DNA of 64,000 bases, from NCBI GenBank assembly GCA_023374045.1, contig CM041776.1, positions 281,417,999 to 281,481,998 on the forward strand. The letters are read 5' to 3'. The notes under the pieces were generated by a model, which saw only the letters and a program-made list of their open reading frames with translations, was not told the DNA's origin and ran no database searches. How positions within the stretch are numbered: the first letter of the stretch is position 1; each line of letters starts with the position of its first letter. This document shows, in pieces, positions 55,122-64,000 of the stretch. The stretch is from Limonium bicolor (taxonomy: Eukaryota > Streptophyta > Magnoliopsida > Caryophyllales > Plumbaginaceae). The translations under genes were made by a program, and so were the position numbers.

Positions 55122-56555
55122 AAAAGAAATAAAAGCTCCTATGAGAGTGGGGTCCGGTAGGATTTTAATGCTGAATATATGATATACGATCCTTTTTTGT
55201 TACTAGATACTGGTCGTGCCCATAGCTAATTGAAGCTGATATATTATGTCCATTGTGAATAATAAGTGCAAATGCTGTAAACATATAAGATATTGATTTT
55301 ATCAAATCCCCTTCTGATTTGAGCATGAGTTTGTAATTATTTTCATAAGGTTCTATTTTTTTTAAGCAGTTCATAAGGGGATTGTTATTGTAGGTAGGTA
55401 CGTAAGGATATCCGTACAATATAAGCGGTGAAATATTGAAGATAATTAAGTGCGAAGTAGCTGGTAACAAATCTATTGATTAAAGCCAAACTCCATCCAG
55501 TGGGTAGTGTAATTAATCCTCATAATAACTGTCCAACTTTACTCACGCTGCTATCCCTTTTTCTTTCGGGGAAAATCACAGATCTAAAATAGATTTTCTG
55601 ATTATTACGGTAATAATTGTGGTAATTCATGTGTGTTTTATAGGAAATGAAACTCATAGTCAATTATCCTTCAGTTGTGGTGATTAGATTGTAATCCCCC
55701 CATATTAAGGAATGTTTAATGAAGGATGGATTCCACTATAGTCTATGGACATGAAGCTTGTTAATGGGCAGTGTATCTAGTATGATATGCAAAAACTCAT
55801 CACCTGTAGCTGCTTTAAGCTACATGCTTGCCGTCCTCTTCCCATATGCCTGTCATCCTCATGATGGCGCACCATCACCTCTAATGTCTTTTGATATCAA
55901 AATCGACAAAAGAAATATCGAGACTATCATAACTTTCTTTTTCGCACAAAGTAGCAGTATAGAATATACACGGAATTCGTAGTTAAGATTCCACAGTCCC
56001 CCCCTGCTGAACTTAACTAACCTGACAATTTTTGTTTGTTTAATTTCCTTTTGAAGTGTCCTTTATTTTTTCTTGTTAAACAATGAGGTTGGGTGGAGAA
56101 GAAGAACATGCAATGGGTTGGAGACTGACCCCAGCCTGCATGAATCGGTCGGGAATTGGTAGACAAAGGACAGGTTGCTGGGGATCTATACATATTCAGC
56201 GGAGGCAGGAAACAGTTTCCTCTGTACTTTTCTAGATAATTTAACTACTTTTTCTTTTTCTCTGGCTCACACAGAATAATCATGATATTCACATTTGATT
56301 CGACAAAAACTTATGTATATCCTTTGCACGGGAGAAAAGGACTTCAGTTACCCCTTGAGTATCTTGTGTGGCTCGATTTCAATGACTGAAACACCTGACT
56401 TCGTTTGACCCCTTTCTTCTAATACCCTTTTGCTATGAGGCTTATTTTGGTTCTCTTCCGTTTAACTTCTAATCAGTGATTGATGTTTATATGAACGAAA
56501 GTAATGCGTATTCAACTGATTATTGATTATGGCTATGGCCAGTGACAGAGAACTT
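55122..56555. other. Intergenic DNA without recognised gene
   Basis: Short ORFs (minus 55165-55470, plus 55758-55982) have no similarity that I recognise. Nothing else is supported. Confidence 0.5.
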
Positions 56556-56560
56556 GGTCC

Positions 56561-56946
56561 TGTTAGAAATAATCCAGATTAGGGTACCTACCTCTCGAGC
56601 GCAGCGGAATTAATAGGATTGTTCTTTTGTCGTTGTCAACCGGATCGTCTTCCTTTGACAGCAACTGTTGAATCCTTCGCGTCTACCAGGTGGAGAGGCC
56701 ACAGTAGCACTCCCCACGCTATCCACGACCTAAGAGCCCTAACACTGTTCTCTCTGTGTATTTTGTGGGAACTGGATTCTGTATATTGTCTATCATTGGA
56801 AACTAATTCCAGAGTCTATATATAATAATAACAGAAAGATAAGAATAACAAATATTCTTATCAATATTATTTGACGTTGGTTGTAACTAATATTTAACAA
56901 ATAAATATTATCTTTTATTTATTACTTAAATAAATATAACCAACAT
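56561..56946 (-). repeat. 3' LTR of gag-less Copia
   Basis: TGTTAGAAATAATCC...ATAACCAACA, 386 bp. It matches 62723-63113 with a couple of substitutions and several short indels. Confidence 0.95.
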
Positions 56947-56960
56947 CTCCCACTCAACCA
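56947..56960 (-). promoter_or_regulatory. Polypurine tract of gag-less Copia
   Basis: The minus strand reads GGTTGAGTGGGAGA directly before the 3' LTR. Confidence 0.85.
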
Positions 56961-57872
56961 AAGGTCAAATACTCGAGAGCTTTCGTGTTTCATACAGGCA
57001 AATAGGCCGTGCGACCTGGCAACACACCTGCAATGTGGATAACTCCAAACCAAACCTCTCAGGCCAGAATGAAGCATCCAAAAAAAAGTTGCCAGCACCT
57101 CAAGTCCAATTTCTGTTCGACTAATCCAAACTCAACCCAGATCCTTCAACATATGGATGAGCAGGATACTGTGACCAATCACTATAACTACTAAAGTTAC
57201 TGGCGCCAGCAATTGTCACTTCAGTCTGAACTACTCTTGTAAACTTTTCCTTTTACTTGGCATCGTATCTTAATGGTAATAACCGCTTTCCCAGAAGGTT
57301 ACACTAAAACCGTAAAAACCATGGAATCTTGGTAATCCTTCCAAAGTAGCAGCATCATTACCACTATTACAACCCAAGTCAAAAGGTCAAAAGGTGCAAA
57401 TAACAAACATTGACTCACACAGCGAAGGAGCAAGGATCAATCCATACGCTTCAATGAGGTCGCTAGCACGTACCGTATGAAAGTACGTTGTGGGGAGTTC
57501 TCTTACATAGAGGATGTCAACTCCCACCCACACGAGTCTAAAAGGTTCACATAGACACCTCCCACTCGGCTAAAAATGAACTTACATGGGTACAGGAACC
57601 TTTATTAAATATCCCATGTGGATTAACCAATAACCCTTTTAATATAGACTACAAAAGTCTCCCACTAACTTTGAGTCACTTAGACAAAGTTAGCATTACT
57701 TCATGATAACATATATCCAATGAAGCTGGCTACTTGTGTGAGAAAGTATGCCTTATAGTTCATTGACATCAATACACAACATGATATTTTGACAAACAAA
57801 ATGTCGAAGAGAATAATCATTATTATTAGAAATGTCCAAACAAATTAACATTCTAAAAACCCTTTCTAAGTC

Positions 57873-58916
57873 CTAAAGATCTAACATGATCTGGAAGGGT
57901 TTAACAGCAATAGGCTTTGTTAGCGGATCAGCTACCATATCATTAGTGGATACATGCTGTAAGGAAATCTTCCCTTTCTCATAGACATCTTTCACATAGT
58001 GATATCTAATTTGGATGTGTTTGGTCTTTCCATGATACTTGGGATCTTTCACATAAGCTAGTGCAGCCATACTATCACTTAGAAGGAGTACTGGCTTCTT
58101 TGCACTTTTGATGACTCCCAAATGTTTCATAAATCTACGCAACCAAACAGCCTCTTGAGCAGCTTGTGACGAAGCTACATACTCAGCCTCCATGGTTGAA
58201 AGCGCCACACAGGATTGCTTTTTACTACACCATGAGATAGCTCCGCCATTCAGCAAAAATGCATATCCAGAAGTGGACTTGCGCTCATCCAGATCTCCTC
58301 CCCAGTCAGCATCAGTGTATCCAACAAGGTTCAAATTACCATCGTCATAGCATAACACATAGTTTGCTGTGCCCTTAAGGTAACGAAAAATTCTCTTGAC
58401 AGCTTTCCAGTGTTCAGGACCTGGATTAGTTTGGAAACGACTAACGAGTCCAACTGCATAGCAGATATCCGGCCTGGTGCACATCATGGCATACATCAAA
58501 CTACCAACAGCACTGGAATATGGTACATTCTTCATATAGGTCTTTTCTTTTTCTGAGCTAGGTCCCATATCCGCACTAAGCGTAGCACCTTTCATAATAG
58601 GAGTGTCAATGGGTTTACAATCACTAAGATGGTATCTCTTCAAAATATTATTAAGGTAGTTCTCTTGAGACAAACCCAAGATCTTTTTCTTCCTATTTCT
58701 TAATATTTTGACTCCCAGTACATAACTGGCTTCACCCATATCTTTCATATCAAACTTGGATGTCAAACTAGCTTTCGTAGTGGAAAGTAGATCCAAGTTA
58801 TCGCTGGCTATTAGGATGTCATCTACATACAAAGTTAGAATGACAAATCCTTTTTGTGTATGACTTACATACACACAATGGTCTTCATTTATAATGGAAA
58901 ACTTGTCCTCGACCAT
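57873..58916 (-). pseudogene. pol: Copia RT C-terminal half and RNase H
   Basis: An open frame of 347 codons covering the RT palm motif FVILTLYVDDILIASDNLDL, the thumb (KFDMKDMGEASYVLGVKILR), the Copia signature SSAVGSLMYAMMCTRPDI and RNase H: LVGYTDADWGGDLDERKSTS, CVALSTMEAEYVASSQAAQE, LLLSDSMAALAYVKDPKYHG and ADPLTKPI. Catalytic Asp/Glu positions are present. A frameshift near 58920-58985 separates it from the N-terminal RT half, so this copy cannot make full RT. Confidence 0.92.
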
Positions 58917-59707
58917 TGCCTCATGGAATCTAATATTCCATTGTCTGGATGCCTGCTTAAGACCATAATGGATCTACGAAGACGACATACCTTCTTCTCT
59001 TGACCCTTAACCTCAAACCCATGAGGCTGGTCCATATATATCTCCTCCTCAAGATTTCCATTGAGGAAAGCAGTCTTTACATCCATCTGATGTAATTCTA
59101 AGTCCAGACGGGCAACAATAGCCAGAATAAGTCGGATGGACCCAAATCTCACAACAGGTGAGAATGTCTCATCATAATCGACTCCCTCCTTTTGAGTATA
59201 GCCTTTGGCTACTAGCCTGGCTTTATACCTTTCAACTGATCCATCCACACCTCTTTTGACTTTAAGAACCCACTTGTTCCCAATAGTCCTTTTACCAGGC
59301 GGAAGATCAACCAAGTCCCAAACTTGATTATTGTGCATGGACGCTAACTCTTCTTCCATTGCTTTCATCCATTCATATGCCTTAGGACCTGAGACAGCGT
59401 CTCTAAAATTCCTAGGCTCCTCTTCATCCATCACAGTGGTTAGGAAGGATTCATAATGAATTCCTTCTGGAGCGACCATGTTTGCCTCAGAGTCAATTTG
59501 AAAGCGTCTTTTGGGAACTCGACCCCTTTCACTCCTCCTAGGCTCATGTAAATTGTGTTCCTCCTCCTGAACTTGAGGATTCAAAAGAACATCTTCAACA
59601 ACCATATCATTTTGATTACTTAAATCAGGTTGTTGATCAGGATCATCTAGTTCATAGAACTCTTGATCCCTGGTTGCTCCAGAAATTGATGGATAATCAT
59701 CTTCCAA
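58889..59707 (-). pseudogene. pol: Copia RT N-terminal half with integrase-RT linker
   Basis: The acidic linker (EDDYPSISGATRDQEFYELD) and RRSERGRVPKRRF are followed by RVT_2: GKRTIGNKWVLKVKRGVDGS, then [20 protein letters not shown], then ELHQMDVKTAFLNGNLEEEI. After CRLRRSI the frame leaves the family consensus (near 58985), and the proper continuation is found in the frame starting at 58916. Confidence 0.9.
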
Positions 59708-60026
59708 GAATGTGGCATCACGAGAATCAATTTCAGTTCTTTTCCCACTTTCATCTTCACCTAAGAAGACATACCCTTTGGAATTCTCACAGTATCGTAC
59801 AAAGATACATTTCTTTCCCTTTGGGCCTAATTTTCCAAACTTATGAAAGGGTTAAGGTGATGTAGGCAGCACATCCCCATGGGCGCAGATTACTCAAATC
59901 TGGCTGTCTCCCATTCCATAGTTTATGGTGTTTTAGAAGCTGATTTTGTAGGAACCTTGTTCAAAACATAGGTTGCTGTTAACAAGGCATCTCCCCAATA
60001 CGAAATTGGTAGATTCGCTTGTGCCA

Positions 60027-60383
60027 TCATGGATCTAACCATATCCAATAAGGTCCTATTTCTTCTTTCAGCCACACCATTCTGTTGTGGGGTGTAGGAA
60101 TAGTTAACTGTCTTACTATTCCTTTTTCTTCACAAAATTCTTTGAACTGATCAGAGAGGTACTCTCTACCTCGATCTGTTCTCAAGCACTTAACTTTGAG
60201 AGCTAATTGATTCTCGACTTCATTCACATACTTTTGGAAGCAATTAAGAGCTTCTGATTTATGTGAAATAAGATACACGTAACTAAAACGTGTGAAGTCA
60301 TCAATGAAGGTGATGAAATATCTTGCACCATGCTTGGCAGTCACACTCATTGGGCCACAAATATCTGAATGGATTAGTTGCAA
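60027..60383 (-). pseudogene. Copia integrase core fragment
   Basis: LIHSDICGPMSVTAKHGARY contains the first catalytic Asp, and CLRTDRGREYLSDQF the second. The frame is lost just before the catalytic-Glu region near 60100, where the N-R-T-L-L wording continues in another frame. Upstream frames (60384-60574) carry broken GAG-pre-integrase sequence. Confidence 0.85.
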
Positions 60384-60574
60384 CGGTTGAACGGCTCTCT
60401 CTGCTTTAGAAAATGGTTTCCTAGTAGCTTTCCCAGCTAAACAAGACTCGCACCTAGCAAGTTTTAGCTTTTGAGTTCCACCAAGGTCCTTCTCTTGCTA
60501 GTCTTCATTGGAATTCGGAATATAAGAGCGGGAGGGAGGAGGATGGTGGGGAACCAAAGAAGTCTTCCATGAAC

Positions 60575-61108
60575 CTAGTCAGTGCAATCATCACACCTGA
60601 AACATAAGCTGAAGAAAAATGATTTTTGAAACCAATGTTGGCATTTAATACTATGAACCATCCAATAAGAGCCAGTCCCCAAAAAAGTACCATTCTGAAA
60701 CAGCTCTAAAGTTGATCCTTCAAAAACAAATTTGAAGCCTGTCTTAAGAAGAGACGGAAGGGAAACTAAATTTCGCCTTATTTCAGGGGCATACAAGACA
60801 TTCTGTAAGCACAAAGATTGACCACCATGCAAAACTAATTTACATGTTCCAATCCCGTGCACTTCTATGCTAGTATCATTCCCCATATAAATCTTTTGGC
60901 TTCCTCTGGGAATCCGGCGAAACTCTACAAAAGATGTCCGATCCCAAGTCACATGCTCTGTTGCTGCTGAGTCTACAGTCCACATAGAACTGGTATTGGT
61001 TAACATATAACATGAAGCAACGCAACATGAGCTTAAAGCATGACTTCTCTTCAGAGAGAATATTTCTTCCTTGTTAAGATCCGCTACTCTCTTCGATTTG
61101 ACATCCAT
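60575..61108 (-). pseudogene. Copia protease region with own ATG
   Basis: ATG at 61108 begins MDVKSKRVADLNKEEIFSL. The protease core is SMWTVDSAATEHVTWDRTSF followed by VEFRRIPRGSQKIYMGNDTS. The active site reads D-S-A-A, where the family has D-S-G-A/T, so it is probably inactive. Downstream is CLQNVLYAPEIRRNLVSLPS. Gag should come before this frame but is not detected. Confidence 0.85.
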
Positions 61109-62709
61109 CTTACAAAAAAAATGATGTCATTAGTTGTTGTGTCTTACACGTGTACATAACACTACTTGTTTATAGTATTGTTAAAATATTTATCAAAGTA
61201 TAAGAAACAAAAATATGCTCCACGCATACAATCAATTTCAGTACTTAGACTTACAAATTAACACACCATAAACACGCAACAAATGCTTTTATAATTTCAA
61301 ACAAATTTGAAATTATAACGGTTCCCATTATCAATGAAAAACAAATTTTCAGTATTATTGTTCCATTAATAAATTCCTACGAAAAGAATTATTAAATTAA
61401 TTAGTGTCTACTAAAGACAATCTAGACAAACTAGGTTAATTAAAATTATTTGAACAACTTATGTTCAAAAGATTAAATTGTTCGGTGTCTACTAAAGACA
61501 ATCTAGACAAACTAGATTAATTAAAATTATTTTGAACAACTTATGTTCAATTTTAAATAACAAAATTATTATTCATATCATAATAGAATAACAATTACTA
61601 AAAACATGGAACAATAATATTCGTCACAAAAACGAACAATAATATTAACCTTACAACTGTAAGAATTCAATGTTACAACAACATTTTAACAACCTTTATA
61701 TGTTACGAAAACATATATTTATGGTATTATATATATTATTATGTAACTTATACATATCCGATCTTTAACAAACAAGGAAACAAATTCCCAATTTGTAAAA
61801 TAAATTTACCCAGAGTAAAAGAAATACTGAAACAAATTGTTCAAAAGCAATTATCTCCCAACTAAAATAATGGAACAAATCCCACGTAGGTCGGCAAATA
61901 ATAATTAAAAATTAACCCTAGGGCGAGTGAGTTACCGATCAGACATATATCAATAAGAAGAAATTAATCGCTGTAATATGAAATTAACCTCAACGCTCTA
62001 AAGGTAACCCAATGCAATCAATGCTCGCAGATTTTAGTTATAATCGGAAGCGATTCGCTTTCACAAATACATCAAAGAGAATGGAACTCGACAATACATG
62101 CCAGCAAAAAACAATTGCTTTCACACGCATAGCCAATCTATGCATACCAGCGAATGGTGTTGTGAATACGCAGCCATGGAATCATAATAATCAAAGGCAA
62201 TTATAAAATTTATTTGTTCATTGTGTTCTATCAATTCACCGATTATTAACACACAAACCTGCACCGACATAATCAAGATCCTATTTTTTGATTTAATACC
62301 GGAAATATCTCATACGAAGTTAGGGATTCGACATAATTTTTTTTATATGAACAGCGGCTGCCGCAACCTTGTTCTCTATAAAAAAAAAGGATACGCCTAC
62401 AATTACCATATTTATACTTAAAAAATAAGGTCTTTTCTATAAACATATTATCGAATCCATTGGTTTAGAATACTGATGCACAACTTTGAAGGATTACATA
62501 CAACCATACCAGGATTGAAAGAAAAACTCTGTCGCAACGCACATACATCATTACAAAAAAACTAACCTTGCATACAGATGATGGATAGCGCACGAATTTA
62601 TCTAAAGATTCAGTTTTTCATGAATATAGAAGTATGGCTCTACGTACTTACAGATATGGCGTATAATCTATAATTTCTCGGAAACCAACGAATCAAAAGA
62701 ACAAATCTT
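61109..62709. other. Leader of gag-less Copia, AT-rich, no Gag
   Basis: 1.6 kb between PBS and the protease ORF without a Gag or zinc-knuckle frame. A 79-bp unit (GTGTCTACTAAAGACAATCT...) is duplicated in tandem at 61405-61483 and 61484-61552. Plus-strand ORFs at 62012-62421 are not recognised. Confidence 0.6.
61405..61552. repeat. 79-bp tandem duplication
   Basis: Two copies of GTGTCTACTAAAGACAATCT through ACAACTTATGTTCAA. Confidence 0.9.
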
Positions 62710-62721
62710 GCTCTAATACTA
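62710..62721 (-). promoter_or_regulatory. PBS, diverged initiator tRNA-Met type
   Basis: The minus strand reads TAGTATTAGAGC against the usual TGGTATCAGAGC, two mismatches, 1 bp inside the LTR. Confidence 0.7.
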
Positions 62722-62722
62722 C

Positions 62723-63113
62723 TGTTAGAAATAATCCAGATTAGGGTACCTACCTCTCGAGCGCAGCGGAATTAATAGGATTGTTCTTTTGTTCGTTGTC
62801 AACCGGATCGTCTTCCTTTGACAGCAACTGTTGAATCCTTCGTGTCTACCAGGTGGAAGAGGCCACAGTAGCACTCCCCACGCTATCCACGACCTAAGAG
62901 CCCTAACACTGTTCTCTCTGTGTATTTTGTGGGAACTGGAGTTTCTGTATATTGTCTATCATTGGAAACTAATTCCAGAGTCTATATATAATAATAACAG
63001 AAAGAGATAAGAATAACAAATATTCTTATCAATATTATTTGACGTTGGTTGTAACTAATATTTAACAAATAAATATTATCCTTTATTTATTACTTAAATA
63101 AATATAACCAACA
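62723..63113 (-). repeat. 5' LTR of gag-less Copia
   Basis: 391 bp, the partner of 56561-56946. Confidence 0.95.
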
Positions 63114-63118
63114 GGTCC

Positions 63119-64000
63119 AAAACATGTCATTTATACTTGTTGGATTGGAACTATCTCTACCTGAAACTTGCTACTTATGCTCCTTAGATTCTGAAATTCT
63201 ATGATCCAGCCCCATATCCATGTTCTGTTGATGGTGCAAAGCTAAGCTGGTGTGCATATAGAGGCTAGCACCCGCCACAGTCTTTTGTTTATTTGATCAG
63301 CTAGTTTATTGTCTCTGTATGTCACATACATTAATTGTCATATCAACTATTCTTCCCCTCTACTTTTTCTAATTTTCAGCTGACATCAGCTAGATTATCA
63401 GCTATACAAAAGAATGGGACTGACGTAAACAAAACAAAAAAACAAACCGTATCGCATGCGTTGGAGTCTGGTCTCTAAATCTGAGCTTTATTTCAGCATC
63501 AGCATGACCAGCAGCACCAGTAGAAAAAGTACGAAAGGGAATATTGATATTCTCATTAGATCAAATTGGCATGCTTGTGATCACATTTGTCATTTTTGTG
63601 TCTCGGATCCAGGAGCTGTTAGTGTAAAGATACATATTGCTTCTGATGAGTCTAAGAATGCCTATAAAGCTAAAAGAATTAAGAAGTCTCATCACTTTCC
63701 TTCCGCTTTATTAATCCTAGTAAATGTCCTGTTTGGCCTTTGTTATACAATACGGAGCCTATTTATGGAGTTAGCGCGTATTATATACAGAGTAGAGATT
63801 ACGACAGTATTTGGGCCTCTTGCTTTTTCTATTGCTATATCGAGGATATTTTCATTTTATGTATTTTTTATTTGTTTATGTGCACGATTGCCAGATTGTA
63901 TTTATAATCACGTTGGATGGTTGGCTTTTTGGCCTAGTGCTACTTCTACTTGTAGCATATCCTACCCAGGATAGTTAGACTACTTCTAATTAATGCACTA
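63119..64000. other. Right-hand flank, no recognised gene
   Basis: The continuation of the pre-insertion locus (joins 56555 across the TSD). Apart from the ORF at 63456-63974, nothing is supported. Confidence 0.5.
63456..63974 (+). CDS. Hypothetical 172-codon ORF
   Basis: ATG at 63456, stop at 63972-63974. The N-terminal third is Ser/Lys-rich and contains HACDHICHFCVSDPG. The middle is basic (KAKRIKKSHH). The C-terminal half has hydrophobic stretches (ALLILVNVLFGLCYTI, FSFYVFFICLCARL) suggesting membrane segments. No family is recognised. In T-rich DNA a frame of this length can arise by chance, but it is longer than most neighbours. It may be an element ORF or an exon continuing beyond the window. 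Confidence 0.25.
   Translation: MRWSLVSKSELYFSISMTSSTSRKSTKGNIDILIRSNWHACDHICHFCVSDPGAVSVKIHIASDESKNAYKAKRIKKSHHFPSALLILVNVLFGLCYTIRSLFMELARIIYRVEITTVFGPLAFSIAISRIFSFYVFFICLCARLPDCIYNHVGWLAFWPSATSTCSISYPG

Larger units (their letters stand above)
56561..63113 (-). mobile_element. Ty1/Copia element lacking recognisable gag
   Basis: The TSD GGTCC lies at 56556-56560 and 63114-63118. LTRs, PBS and PPT are present. The order on the minus strand is LTR, a 1.6-kb leader with no Gag, protease, integrase, RT, RNase H, PPT, LTR. Total 6553 bp. Pol is complete in domain order but split by frameshifts. Lineage is uncertain (wording recalls Ivana/Tork-type Copia). Confidence 0.92.

Noticed and set aside
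1..64000. tRNA, rRNA, snoRNA or miRNA genes
   Set aside because: No cloverleaf, rRNA wording or A/B-box pair was recognised by eye. A tRNAscan or Infernal run would be needed to exclude small RNAs.

Overview
The window looks like a TE-rich intergenic region of a eudicot plant nuclear genome holding one intact protein-coding gene. That gene is a six-exon WAT1-type (WALLS ARE THIN 1, EamA/nodulin-21 family) transporter on the minus strand at 27376-30643. The intron-bearing gene, Stowaway, hAT and Mutator-type MITEs, a Sirevirus-type Copia and Athila/chromovirus-type Gypsy elements all point to a higher plant. Species cannot be fixed from the sequence.

Layout. 1-1697: unassigned repeat-like DNA with a 255-bp tandem duplication. 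1698-8213: an Athila-derived terminal-repeat element coding only for Gag (TR-GAG type), fused to a second LTR plus a gag fragment. 8214-10322: a decayed Copia 5' part (LTR, PBS, gag, protease) cut by that element. 10323-12760: direct repeats around a small membrane ORF, then a foldback element. 12790-14584: a LINE-like retroposon with a 16-bp target-site duplication (TSD) and a 263-codon ORF that is not reverse transcriptase. 14715-15323 and 15717-16230: two hAT-type MITEs. 16443-22206: a 5.76-kb solo LTR with TSD AACTA. 22212-23800: AT-rich DNA with a TGTACA-type tandem array. 23804-25469: a Stowaway MITE interrupted by a 1.4-kb Mutator-like foldback with a 9-bp TSD. 25470-30760: the WAT1 gene and flanks, with a Stowaway in intron 4. 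31927-42563: a nested set, hAT MITE > hAT MITE (TSD GTTATGTT) > 9.2-kb Sirevirus-like Copia (TSD TCTAC). 42837-43074: an uninterrupted Stowaway. 43832-51201: a non-autonomous Gypsy (TSD GCAGG) coding only for a retropepsin-like protein, inserted in older repeats that continue to 54260. 54898-55121: a small MITE. 56561-63113: a Copia element (TSD GGTCC) with protease, integrase, RT and RNase H but no recognisable gag. 63119-64000: one 172-codon ORF of unknown meaning.

How parts work together. The transposon proteins are mostly frame-broken. Three elements (TR-GAG, protease-only Gypsy, gag-less Copia) would need proteins from autonomous relatives. WAT1 is the only clear host function: in Arabidopsis the orthologue is a tonoplast auxin exporter needed for secondary-wall formation in fibres. 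No CRISPR, rRNA, tRNA or prokaryote-type system was seen. The least explained items are the LINE-like element with its hydrophobic ORF, the protease-only Gypsy, the extra 3' ORF of the Sirevirus-like element, and the CCGGCA-motif array in the TR-GAG element.
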